Assembly: GCA_028292185.1 (NCBI GenBank)
Contig: JAQGMT010000254.1
Location: 1 to 20,386 of the forward strand
DNA: 20,386 nucleotides
Reading direction: 5' to 3'
Source of the DNA: Ramlibacter sp.
GTDB lineage: Bacteria; Pseudomonadota; Gammaproteobacteria; Burkholderiales; Burkholderiaceae_C
The stretch's first letter is position 1. Each line of letters starts with the position of its first letter. Of this stretch, positions 1 to 6,470 are shown one piece after another. A program made the position numbers and the translations under genes. Under the pieces are notes generated by a model, which saw only the letters and a program-made list of their open reading frames with translations, was not told where the DNA came from and did no database searches.

Positions 1-527
1 ACCGCCAGCCCGGCGGCCGTCATGATCAAGGATTCGCCCACCGGTCCGGCGACCTTGTCGATCGTGATCTGGCCGGCGGTCGCGATGGCCGTGAGCGCGT
101 GGTAGATGCCCCAGACGGTGCCGAGCAAGCCGACGAAAGGCGCGGTGGAGCCCACGGTGGCCAGCAGCACCTGCCCGAACTGCAATTTGTCGAGCACCAG
201 GTGCAGCGCGTCGCGCAGCAGGCGGGTGAGCTGCTGCGAACGGTCGCCCGCAGCCGCCAGCGATCCCCCGGCGTCGACCTGCGTGGCCGCGATCAGGGGA
301 AGCACCAGCGCCTCACGGTCGAACGCGCCGACCTTCAGGCGAGCCTCTTCCACCGTCGGCGACTGCCAGAACGCGGCGGTGCTGCGGCCCACGTCGAGGT
401 TGGCGCGCCGCAGCAGCCAGGCCTTCCACAAGATGACGACCCAGCTGGCCACCGACATGGCCAGCAGCAACGCGGTCACCAACTTCGTGACGGCGTCGCC
501 CTGCGTGAAGAGATCGAGGAGGTTCAT
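1..527 (-). CDS. MotA/TolQ/ExbB family proton channel protein (3' end beyond window)
   Basis: Inner-membrane proton-channel subunit of the ExbB/TolQ family. With an ExbD/TolR partner, such proteins use the proton gradient to energise TonB or Tol outer-membrane processes. I translated the minus strand from ATG at 525-527. It opens with a short cytoplasmic start (MNLLDLFTQG) and a first membrane helix at about residues 14-33 (VTALLLAMSVASWVVILWKA). A charged cytoplasmic region follows, then the family-typical second-helix block LLATVGSTAPFVGLLGTVWG near residues 122-141. 175 codons are visible before the left edge, so the C-terminal helix and any exbD gene lie outside. The ATG overlaps the dapB stop (ATGA at 524-527), which implies translational coupling. 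I cannot separate ExbB from TolQ on this fragment, so no symbol is given. Confidence 0.88.
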   Translation of the reverse strand, partial: MNLLDLFTQGDAVTKLVTALLLAMSVASWVVILWKAWLLRRANLDVGRSTAAFWQSPTVEEARLKVGAFDREALVLPLIAATQVDAGGSLAAAGDRSQQLTRLLRDALHLVLDKLQFGQVLLATVGSTAPFVGLLGTVWGIYHALTAIATAGQITIDKVAGPVGESLIMTAAGLA

Positions 528-1345
528 CTCAAGCCGAGCACGTCGAACATGTCGAACATGCCGCTCTTCTTGCCGGCCAGGAAGCGCACGGCGCGCAGGC
601 TGCCCTGCGCGTAGGTGGCCCGGCTGGCGGACTTGTGCGTGATCTCGATGCGCTCGCCGGTGCCGGCGAACAGCACCGTGTGGTCGCCGACGATGTCGCC
701 GCCGCGGATGGAGGCAAAGCCGATGGTCGACGGGTCGCGCTCGCCGGTAACGCCCTCGCGCGCATACACGGCGCAGTCCTTCAGCGCGCGGCCCTGCGCT
801 TGCGCGATGACCTCGCCCATTTTCAGTGCCGTGCCCGAAGGGGCATCCACCTTGTGACGGTGATGCGCCTCGATGATCTCGATGTCGTAGCCGGTCGACA
901 GCGCCTTGGCCGCCATCTCGAGCAGCTTGAGCGTGACGTTGACGCCCACACTCATGTTGGGCGCCATCACGATGGCGATGTCGCGCGCCGAGTCGGCAAT
1001 CTGGGCCTTCTGGTCTTCGCTGAACCCGGTCGTGCCGATCACCGCGTTGACGCCCCGCTCGCGGCAGGCCTTCAAGTGCTTGAGCGTGCCATCCGGGCGG
1101 GTGAAATCGATCAGGACCTGGGCGTTGGCGAGCGCAATGCGCATCTCGGCCGAAACCGGCACGCCGCTCGCGTGGCCGAGGAACGCCGCCGCGTCGTTGC
1201 CGATGGCCGGGCTGGAGGCGATGTCCAGCGCGCCCGCCAACTGGCAATCGCCGGAGGCGCGGATGGCTTCGATCAACATCTGGCCCATGCGGCCGCTGGC
1301 GCCGGCGACGGCCACCTTGTGCATGGAGGGGCGGGCGTCAGCCAT
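524..1345 (-). CDS. dapB: 4-hydroxy-tetrahydrodipicolinate reductase
   Basis: Cytosolic NAD(P)H-dependent reductase of the diaminopimelate/lysine pathway, acting on the product of DapA. At 273 aa it is the usual family length. The dinucleotide-binding loop GASGRMG is at residues 15-21. The catalytic/substrate block EAHHRHKVDAPSG is at 159-171 and contains the expected His and Lys acid/base residues. The C-terminus has the typical GMFDMFDVLGL ending. A second in-frame ATG at 1322-1324 (MHKVAVAG) would place the Rossmann strand at the extreme N-terminus, as in many orthologues. Neither start has a strong Shine-Dalgarno, so the first seven residues are uncertain. It follows bamE by 14 bp and its stop overlaps the channel gene's start, so bamE-dapB-channel is probably one transcript. 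Confidence 0.97.
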   Translation of the reverse strand: MADARPSMHKVAVAGASGRMGQMLIEAIRASGDCQLAGALDIASSPAIGNDAAAFLGHASGVPVSAEMRIALANAQVLIDFTRPDGTLKHLKACRERGVNAVIGTTGFSEDQKAQIADSARDIAIVMAPNMSVGVNVTLKLLEMAAKALSTGYDIEIIEAHHRHKVDAPSGTALKMGEVIAQAQGRALKDCAVYAREGVTGERDPSTIGFASIRGGDIVGDHTVLFAGTGERIEITHKSASRATYAQGSLRAVRFLAGKKSGMFDMFDVLGLR

Positions 1346-1359
1346 TGCCTGGACGCCGG

Positions 1360-1911
1360 TCAGCGCGCGGGAGGTTCCAGCGGCGGGTAGCTGGCAGCGG
1401 GCGGCGGCTCGGCGGGGGTGGCGGGCGCGGCCGCAGCGGGTCGGGCCGCCGAGAACTGCTTGAGTCTTTCCTCGCTGGCTTCGAGCGGCGGCACCTTGGC
1501 GTTCTTGCGCTTGTTGTCCAAAGTGGCGACGAAGTCGGCTTCCGAAGGCATCTCGTCGCCCTCGAAACGCTCGAGCACGCCGGCCTTGAAGAACAGCGCG
1601 AGCTTGCGCTCCTGCGGCGCCACGCCCTGGCGCTTCAGCGTGAAGACGTAGTCCCAGCGGTCGGCGTGGAACACGCTGGTCACCAGCGGCGTGCCCAGGA
1701 TGTCGCGCACCTGCTGGCGGCTCATGCCCGGCTTGATCGCGTCGACCTGCTCCTTCGACACGAAATTGCCCTGCACCACTTCAACGCGATAGGGCGTGAC
1801 GATGCCGGCAATGCTCTTGCTCGCGTTGTCGAACGAGCCGCAGCCGGCCGCTGCCGCGCAGGCTGCCAGCGCCAGGGCGAGTCGGGATGCGCGAGGAGGA
1901 AATGCAGACAT
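1360..1911 (-). CDS. bamE: Outer membrane protein assembly factor BamE (SmpA/OmlA lipoprotein)
   Basis: Small outer-membrane lipoprotein of the BAM complex that folds beta-barrel proteins. The 183-aa product has a basic, hydrophobic signal peptide ending in a lipobox A-A-G-C with lipidated Cys at residue 24. The BamE core follows: GIVTPYRVEVVQGNFV, then KPGMSRQQVRDILGTPLV, and a WDYVF strand. The tail is unusually rich in Pro and Ala (about the last 35 residues), beyond the core domain. The start at 1911 is chosen because it gives a proper signal peptide; the frame is open further upstream, but that stretch runs through the intergenic region and into fur. It diverges from fur, as is common in Burkholderiales, and leads into dapB. 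Confidence 0.94.
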   Translation of the reverse strand: MSAFPPRASRLALALAACAAAAGCGSFDNASKSIAGIVTPYRVEVVQGNFVSKEQVDAIKPGMSRQQVRDILGTPLVTSVFHADRWDYVFTLKRQGVAPQERKLALFFKAGVLERFEGDEMPSEADFVATLDNKRKNAKVPPLEASEERLKQFSAARPAAAAPATPAEPPPAASYPPLEPPAR

Positions 1912-1981
1912 GGGTAAACCGCAAGCGATATGATCGAACGATTGTAGCGGCAGCCCCGCCCCGGCCGCCGCGGGGAAACAC
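1912..1981. promoter_or_regulatory. Divergent bamE/fur promoter region
   Basis: This 70-bp spacer separates two divergently transcribed genes. On the minus strand TACAAT (1941-1946) is a good -10 candidate for bamE, about 30 nt before its ATG, without a clear -35. On the plus strand TATGAT (1929-1934) is a good -10 candidate for fur. It is preceded at 18 bp by CAGACA (1905-1910), a weak -35 inside the bamE start region. A GGGG run shortly before the fur ATG may serve as ribosome binding site. No convincing 19-bp Fur box was found. These are eye-matched motifs. Confidence 0.4.
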
Positions 1982-2437
1982 ATGGCCAACATCGACGAAC
2001 TCAAGAGCACCGGCCTGAAAGCCACGCTGCCGCGGCTGAAGATCCTGGACGTATTCCAGAAGGGCGCGCAGCGCCACATGACGGCCGAGGACGTGTTCAG
2101 GGTGCTGCTGGAAGACCGCTCCGATATCGGCCTGGCGACCGTCTACCGGGTGCTCACGCAGTTCGAGCAGGCCGGCATCCTCACGCGCAGCCACTTCGAA
2201 AGCGGCAAGGCCGTCTACGAGCTCAACGAGGGCACCCACCACGACCACCTGGTCTGCCTGGATTGCGGCCGGGTCGAGGAGTTCTACGACGCCGAAATCG
2301 AGAAGCGCCAGCACGCCGTGGCCAAGACCAAGGGTTTCGTCATCGCCGAACATGCGCTGAGCCTGTACGCGCATTGCACGAAAGAGCCCTGCCCGAACCG
2401 GCCGCCGCCGCACCCGAACGGGCACCGGCACCAGTAA
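1982..2437 (+). CDS. fur: Ferric uptake regulator Fur
   Basis: Cytosolic metal-dependent dimeric repressor of iron-uptake genes. At 151 aa it is typical for beta-proteobacterial Fur. The N-terminal winged helix includes LKATLPRLKILDVF (12-25) and the recognition-helix region DIGLATVYRVLTQF (48-61). The dimer/metal domain carries the diagnostic HHDHLVCLDCG block (86-96) with Cys92 and Cys95, and a second CysX4Cys pair at 132 and 137. Together these can form the structural zinc site. A His-rich tail (HPNGHRHQ) ends the protein. The sequence fits Fur better than Zur or PerR because of the HHDHLVC spacing and the bamE neighbourhood. It converges on the cyclase gene with only 14 bp between stops. 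Confidence 0.97.
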   Translation: MANIDELKSTGLKATLPRLKILDVFQKGAQRHMTAEDVFRVLLEDRSDIGLATVYRVLTQFEQAGILTRSHFESGKAVYELNEGTHHDHLVCLDCGRVEEFYDAEIEKRQHAVAKTKGFVIAEHALSLYAHCTKEPCPNRPPPHPNGHRHQ

Positions 2438-2451
2438 GCCCACCGGTTACC

Positions 2452-3711
2452 TCACGCGGACAGCAAATAGGTCTGCATTGGCCCCTTGCCGTCCACTTGC
2501 ACTGTGCCGCGCGCGTGCAGCGCGAACGCCGGCCGCAGGAGGCCAGCCGTGACCTCGGTGCATTGGATCGCGCCCGGTATGCCGTGCGACTCCATGCGGC
2601 TGGCTGTGTTGACGGTGTCGCCCCACAGGTCGTAGATGAATTTCTTGCGGCCGATCACGCCGGCGACCACCGGGCCGGAGTTCAGGCCGATGCGCACCTG
2701 CAGCGCCTCGCCGGTTTCCAGCGCCACCCGCGCCACCGCATCGAGCATGTCCCTGGCCATCTGCGCCGCAGCAGCCGCGTGGTCGGGACGGGGCTGCGGC
2801 AGCCCAGCCGCCGCCATGTACGCATCGCCGATGGTCTTGATCTTTTCCAGCCCATGCTGCGCCGCCAGCGCGTCGAAGTCCGTGAAGATGCGGTCCAGCA
2901 GACGAACCAGGTCCTGCGGCGACTTGGCCGCCGACAGCGCGGTGAAGCCGACCAGGTCGGCGAACAGCACCGTGACCTCGGCGCTATGGTCCGCGATGGA
3001 GTCCGGTGACGCCTTGAGCCGCTCGGCGATGGACGCGGGCAGGATGTTGAGCAGCAACCGGTCGGAGCGTGCCCGCTCGTAGGCGGCCTCGCGCAAGGCG
3101 AGAAAAGCCTGGCGAACCGCGAGGTCCACCTGGTAGCAGACGAGCATACCCACCAGGTTGGCCGCCAACAGCGTCAGACCGTGCCGGCCCAGTGAAGTCG
3201 TGGGGAGATAGCCGCCCGCGCTCAGCAGCACCAGGTACAGCCCCATGCTGATCCAACCGGCGACGCTGGCCGCCGGAAAGCGCAGGCGCAAGAATCCGTA
3301 AATGGCGAATATCTGCAGCGTCAGAATGAAGAAACCGGAAGCGACAAGTCCCTCGGTGGAGTTGTAGGCGGCCAGGCGAACGTCCGCGAGCGATATGACG
3401 CAGGCAATGAGCACCAGCAGTGCCTGATGCCTGCGGGTGTAGAGCCGCGACCAGGTCAGCGCATAGGTGGCGCCCATCAGCACGAGCAGCGCGGCCGCGA
3501 CGCCGAGGATGCGGGGCAGTTCTCCCCGCACCTGCGGCGCCACATAGAAAACGCCGGGGATCAGGACCAGCACGACAGCGGTGACCCAACCCAGGGCAAC
3601 CCGCATCGGGCGGATCGACTTGCGCGCCTGCTCCTCGGCGAACGCTGCTTCCAGCGCGGGATCGGCGAAGCGCAGTGTCCAGCGATTGACGGGAAGAGGT
3701 TCGGCGTTCAT
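2452..3711 (-). CDS. Membrane-anchored class III adenylate/guanylate cyclase (six TM helices)
   Basis: 419-aa inner-membrane nucleotide cyclase. After a hydrophilic N-terminus (about 1-37), roughly six hydrophobic helices span residues 38-200. A linker NILPASIAERLK (222-233) leads to the class III catalytic domain (about 243-419). Metal-binding Asp residues are D252 in FADLVGFT and D296 in KTIGDAYM. Residues that read adenine are present: Lys in EKIKTIG (290/292) and D361 in YDLWGDTVN. The transition-state pair N368/R372 is intact. The set therefore looks complete for a homodimer making cAMP rather than cGMP. The layout resembles mycobacterial Rv1625c. A strong GGGGAGGAG site precedes the ATG, and hprK ends 21 bp upstream, so it probably closes a ptsN-hprK-cyclase operon. 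What the membrane part senses is unknown. Confidence 0.93.
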   Translation of the reverse strand: MNAEPLPVNRWTLRFADPALEAAFAEEQARKSIRPMRVALGWVTAVVLVLIPGVFYVAPQVRGELPRILGVAAALLVLMGATYALTWSRLYTRRHQALLVLIACVISLADVRLAAYNSTEGLVASGFFILTLQIFAIYGFLRLRFPAASVAGWISMGLYLVLLSAGGYLPTTSLGRHGLTLLAANLVGMLVCYQVDLAVRQAFLALREAAYERARSDRLLLNILPASIAERLKASPDSIADHSAEVTVLFADLVGFTALSAAKSPQDLVRLLDRIFTDFDALAAQHGLEKIKTIGDAYMAAAGLPQPRPDHAAAAAQMARDMLDAVARVALETGEALQVRIGLNSGPVVAGVIGRKKFIYDLWGDTVNTASRMESHGIPGAIQCTEVTAGLLRPAFALHARGTVQVDGKGPMQTYLLSA

Positions 3712-3732
3712 CGCTTCTCCTCCCCGGCCGGA

Positions 3733-4683
3733 CTATTTGTCCTGCTCCATCGCGCGGCGATGGCGCTCGACGAATTCCTGGTAGGTGTCGACGCCGCGCA
3801 ACTGCAGGATGGTGTTGCGCACCGCCGCTTCCACCAGCACGGCGATGTTGCGGCCCGCCACCACCTGGATCACCGCCTTGCGCACCGGGACGCCCAGCAC
3901 GTCCTGCGTGAGCGGTTCGTAGGGCAGCCGCTCGTACTCGCGCTCCAGCGTTTCGCGCCGCACCAGGTGCACGATCAGCTTCAGGCGCATCTTCCGGCGC
4001 ACCGCGGTCTCGCCGAAGATAGCGCGGATGTCCAGCAAGCCGATGCCGCGCACCTCCAGCAGGTTCTGCAGCAGCTCGGGACAGCGGCCCTCGATCGTGG
4101 TCTGGTTGATCCGGTACAGGTCGACCGCGTCGTCGGCCACCAGGCCGTTGCCGCGCGAGATCAGCTCCAGCCCCAGTTCGCTCTTGCCCAGGCCCGACTC
4201 GCCGGTGATCATCACGCCCAGGCCCAGGATGTCCATGAAGACCCCGTGCATCGAGGTGCGCTCGGCGAAATGCTTGGACAGGTAGGCGCGCAGCACGTCG
4301 ATCACGAAAGCCGAGGGCTCGTGCGTGGCGAACATCGGAATCTGGGCGCGTTCGCACATCGACAGCAGCGCGTCCGGCGCGACTTGGTTGTCGGTCAGCA
4401 CCAGCACCGGCGGCTCCAGCGTCACGATGCGGGCGATGCGGCGGGCGCAGTCTTCCGAGGTGGCGTTGGTGAGGTAGGCGATCTCCCGCTCGCCCAAAAT
4501 CTGGACGCGGTAGGGATGGATGTAGTTCAGGTAGCCCACCAGGTCGGCGCCGGAACGCGCCGCCCGCACGGCGATCTCGTCGAAGCGCCGCTCCGAGGCG
4601 CCCAGCCCCGCGACCCATTCCCACTTGAGCTGGGCCCGGTGGTCTTCGAACAGGACGTCGGCGCTGACGACGGTAGGTTTCAC
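3733..4683 (-). CDS. hprK: HPr kinase/phosphorylase
   Basis: Bifunctional enzyme that phosphorylates HPr on a regulatory Ser and reverses the reaction. In beta-proteobacteria it belongs to an incomplete, regulatory PTS. At 316 aa it is normal length. The P-loop GESGLGKS is at 161-168 and the conserved His of MHGVFMDI at 146. ADD (183-185) lies in the region of the acidic catalytic residues. The HprK signature LLEVRGIGLLDIRAIFG is at 208-224. It starts 16 bp after the ptsN stop, so the two are co-transcribed. Downstream, where rapZ often sits in related genomes, there is instead a nucleotide cyclase. Confidence 0.97.
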   Translation of the reverse strand: MKPTVVSADVLFEDHRAQLKWEWVAGLGASERRFDEIAVRAARSGADLVGYLNYIHPYRVQILGEREIAYLTNATSEDCARRIARIVTLEPPVLVLTDNQVAPDALLSMCERAQIPMFATHEPSAFVIDVLRAYLSKHFAERTSMHGVFMDILGLGVMITGESGLGKSELGLELISRGNGLVADDAVDLYRINQTTIEGRCPELLQNLLEVRGIGLLDIRAIFGETAVRRKMRLKLIVHLVRRETLEREYERLPYEPLTQDVLGVPVRKAVIQVVAGRNIAVLVEAAVRNTILQLRGVDTYQEFVERHRRAMEQDK

Positions 4684-4699
4684 AAGCGCTGGGGTTGCG

Positions 4700-5167
4700 T
4701 CAGGCCGGCTGGGCGGATTGCCACGTCGCGATCAGCTTGTGCAGTTCGGCGGCGTCGGTGCTGGCCTTGATCTTTTCGCGCAAGGGCGCGTCGCTGAGGA
4801 GCTCGGCGATCTCGGACAGGATTTCCAGGTGCTTCTGGGTCGCCGCTTCCGGCACCAGCAGGAAGATCAGCAGGTTGACCGGTTGTTCATCGGGGGCATC
4901 GAAGCCGATCGCGCTGCCCAGTTGGAACAGCGCCGCCATCGGCGCTTTCAGGCCCTTGATCCGCCCATGGGGGATCGCGACGCCGTGCCCCAGGCCGGTG
5001 GAGCCCAGCCGTTCCCGGGCAAACAGGCTGTCGGTGATCAGAGCCCGCGACAGCCCGTGGAGGTTCTCGAACAGCAGGCCGGCTTCCTCGAAGGCGCGCT
5101 TTTTGCTGGTGGCATCGACGCTCACGAGCACTTGAGCGGCTGGCAGGATGGACGCAAGACGATTCAT
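4700..5167 (-). CDS. ptsN: PTS IIA-like nitrogen regulatory protein PtsN (EIIA-Ntr)
   Basis: Phosphoryl acceptor of the nitrogen-related PTS, a cytosolic regulator rather than a sugar transporter component. The 155-aa product begins MNRLASILPA. It carries the phosphorylation-site block GVAIPHGRI with His67 and the second conserved His in KHLEIL (113). The ATG at 5165-5167 matches the family N-terminus; extension upstream would enter the promoter. There is no Shine-Dalgarno, and a -10-like CATAAT (5181-5186) lies only about 14 nt before the ATG, so the leader may be very short. It heads the ptsN-hprK-cyclase unit. Confidence 0.96.
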   Translation of the reverse strand: MNRLASILPAAQVLVSVDATSKKRAFEEAGLLFENLHGLSRALITDSLFARERLGSTGLGHGVAIPHGRIKGLKAPMAALFQLGSAIGFDAPDEQPVNLLIFLLVPEAATQKHLEILSEIAELLSDAPLREKIKASTDAAELHKLIATWQSAQPA

Positions 5168-5209
5168 GGTCGGGTTTACGATTATGCACCGGGGGCAGTG
5201 CACTGCAAC
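5165..5209 (-). promoter_or_regulatory. Candidate ptsN promoter with 12-bp palindrome
   Basis: On the minus strand CATAAT (5181-5186) is preceded, 16 bp away, by TTGCAG (5203-5208), a partial -10/-35 pair. The -35 side overlaps a perfect 12-bp palindrome, GCAGTGCACTGC (5195-5206), suitable for a dimeric regulator. Transcription would begin around 5174, leaving a leader of only about 7 nt. The palindrome is seen directly; promoter function is inferred. Confidence 0.4.
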
Positions 5210-5248
5210 AAAACGCCCCGGGGCGCGCCTGAGCCGACACCTAAAAGT

Positions 5249-5274
5249 ACAAGGCGCCCATTTGGGCGCCTTGT
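5249..5274 (-). terminator. Hairpin terminator between hpf and ptsN
   Basis: Perfect inverted repeat: ACAAGGCGCCC (5249-5259) pairs with GGGCGCCTTGT (5264-5274), around a short AT-rich loop. On the minus strand the GC-rich stem is followed by ACTTTTAG, a modest U tract. It lies 38 bp after the hpf stop and before the ptsN promoter candidate, so it should separate the two transcripts at least in part. Confidence 0.65.
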
Positions 5275-5312
5275 TTGTTCCTTGCGAAGCCTTCGAAGGC
5301 TTCGATGCCTTC

Positions 5313-5642
5313 CTACATCACCCGTTTGGGAGCCTCGTGATGATGGTCCTGCAGCCTCGTCTTGTGCTTGCCGACCTGGCGATCGAGCTTGTCCACCAGT
5401 TCATCCAGCGCCGCGTACAGATCTTCATGCGAGCTGGCCGCGAACATGTCGTTGCCCTTGACATGGATCTTGCACTCGGCGCGCTGTCGTCGTTCGGGTT
5501 CCTTCTGTTTTTCAACGGTCAATAGCACCTTGATATCAACGACCTGGTCAAAGTGCCGGGTGATTCGATCAAGCTTGGTGGTCACGTAATTGCGCAGCGC
5601 CGGGGTAACTTCGAGATGGTGACCGCTGATCGTCAAGTTCAT
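5313..5642 (-). CDS. hpf: Ribosome hibernation-promoting factor, short form
   Basis: Cytosolic protein that binds the small ribosomal subunit in stationary phase and favours inactive 100S dimers. The historical name is sigma-54 modulation protein. The 109-aa product starts MNLTISGHHLEVTPALRNYV, typical of the family. It continues with a beta strand VDIKVLLTVEKQ and the conserved block GNDMFAASSHEDLYAALDELVDKLDRQV (split here only for description: 63-80 and 81-90). It lacks the C-terminal dimerisation domain of long HPF. A consensus AGGAGG sits just upstream of the ATG at 5640-5642, which fixes the start. rpoN, a frequent upstream neighbour, is absent. Confidence 0.95.
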   Translation of the reverse strand: MNLTISGHHLEVTPALRNYVTTKLDRITRHFDQVVDIKVLLTVEKQKEPERRQRAECKIHVKGNDMFAASSHEDLYAALDELVDKLDRQVGKHKTRLQDHHHEAPKRVM

Positions 5643-5860
5643 GAGTAGCCTCCTGTTGCACTCGGGTGGAAAGGGCCGCCCACAAAGGCCGGGCGGCTGG
5701 GGAACTTGGGTTGGGGGAGGAGAATTCACTATGCCCGCGATACCCGTGAAATGCAATGGATTTCAGCCGGCCGGCCGGCCCCAAGTGAAACCCTTTGTCG
5801 GGCCGCGCCGCGCTGCGGGTTCCAAGTGCTTGATATGCCTGAGCTTTCCTTCTCGCGGCC
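5643..5860 (-). promoter_or_regulatory. hpf upstream region with candidate promoter
   Basis: No gene is seen in this 218-bp stretch. On the minus strand TTGCAT (5751-5756), a 17-bp spacer and CATAGT (5728-5733) form a plausible sigma-70 promoter, giving a leader of about 80 nt to the hpf ATG. The strong SD AGGAGG lies within about 15 nt of the ATG. No -24/-12 sigma-54 pair was evident. Confidence 0.4.
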
Positions 5861-5891
5861 AAAAAAAAGCGGCCCCTTCGGGGGCCGCTTT
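5861..5891 (-). terminator. Rho-independent terminator with UUCG-type loop
   Basis: AAAGCGGCCCC (5866-5876), loop TTCG (5877-5880), GGGGCCGCTTT (5881-5891): a perfect 11-bp stem. On the minus strand it is followed by an uninterrupted T8 run (complement of A 5861-5868). This is a textbook intrinsic terminator placed 25 bp after the stop of the 56-aa small gene. Confidence 0.92.
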
Positions 5892-5915
5892 CAGCCACTT
5901 CCGTGGCCTCAGGGC

Positions 5916-6086
5916 TTAGCGCGAACGCCAAGCCGTGATCGGGTCGCTCAAATGGCTCCAGCCGCCGGCGCGCGGATGCGCCTGCGCGCCCGGCCGTTCG
6001 AGATTGGCGTGTTCGGTGCGCTCGCCCATCGGCTTGTCGCGCGGTGCGTCCAGGAAACGGTTCGGGGACTTGGGTTCTTTGGGCAT
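5916..6086 (-). CDS. Small basic, Pro-rich protein of unknown function (56 aa)
   Basis: I translated this short minus-strand frame directly: ATG at 6084-6086 and TAA at 5916-5918. The product is hydrophilic and rich in Pro, Arg and Gly. It begins MPKEPKSPNRFLDAPRDKP and ends GGWSHLSDPITAWRSR, with no membrane segment or cysteine. Support for a real gene: a GGAG ribosome binding site about 8 nt before the ATG, G/C-biased third positions, a 24-bp gap to the upstream 63-aa gene on the same strand, and a strong terminator right after the stop. I do not recognise the family. The two conserved-looking Trp residues near the C-terminus could serve in binding, which is speculation. Confidence 0.75.
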   Translation of the reverse strand: MPKEPKSPNRFLDAPRDKPMGERTEHANLERPGAQAHPRAGGWSHLSDPITAWRSR

Positions 6087-6110
6087 GATGACTCCGTGCG
6101 GTATGCGTAT

Positions 6111-6302
6111 TCAGCTGCCGCTGTCGCTGGCAGTGGGTTTCTGGCTGTCTTGGCGGACAGGGCGGGCCGCATAACGGCTGGGGAACGGCCAAGCGTGGCC
6201 GCTGCGGCTTTGGCGGGCCTCGAAGGCCTGGGCCTTGCCCTCGTCCTCGCCGGGACGGTAACCGGTTCGGCTGGCGGTCGGATCGCTCGCAAGCTGGATC
6301 AT
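6111..6302 (-). CDS. Small hydrophilic protein of unknown function (63 aa)
   Basis: ATG at 6300-6302, TGA at 6111-6113. The product begins MIQLASDPTASRTGYRPGED. It is rich in Ser, Arg, Ala and Gln, has a Trp-Pro-Phe-Pro motif in the middle, and shows no hydrophobic helix; it looks disordered. AAGGAG sits 7 nt before the ATG, which decides the start over an in-frame ATG nine codons upstream. A TTGACA-containing promoter candidate lies about 100 bp upstream. With the 56-aa gene it forms a compact two-gene unit closed by a terminator. The family is not recognised. Confidence 0.72.
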   Translation of the reverse strand: MIQLASDPTASRTGYRPGEDEGKAQAFEARQSRSGHAWPFPSRYAARPVRQDSQKPTASDSGS

Positions 6303-6470
6303 GGATAGCTCCTTGGGGATCCCAGGCACGGGTTGGGCCGGGACGACTGCTCCAAATTTAGGGTGCCCGTCCGTATGGCTGTGTCAGACAGGTCGGCACT
6401 ATTTTGTAGGACTTGTCCTGCGTCAATTGTCAACGGCCGGGGGCGAAAGGCCTCGCCGAGTACCCGCAGA
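6303..6470. promoter_or_regulatory. Divergent promoter region: small-protein operon / isochorismatase-like gene
   Basis: This spacer holds no gene. On the minus strand GTTGACAATTGACGC (around 6421-6434) gives two overlapping -35 matches. TTGACG with 17 bp to AATAGT, or TTGACA with 19 bp to TACAAA, would drive the small-protein operon. Between the elements lies a near-perfect palindrome, AGGAC-TT-GTCCT (6408-6419), and a second palindrome TGTCAGACA is at 6382-6390. Either could be an operator. No clear plus-strand promoter was identified. Confidence 0.45.

Noticed and set aside
1912..1981. Possible Fur box (GATATGATCGAACGATTGT) for fur autoregulation
   Set aside because: Too many mismatches to the 19-bp consensus and no good internal palindrome.
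2984..4624. Long minus-strand frame (about 546 codons) spanning hprK and the cyclase
   Set aside because: It is out of frame with both genes, which have complete catalytic motifs; the Gly/Arg/Ala-rich product has none.
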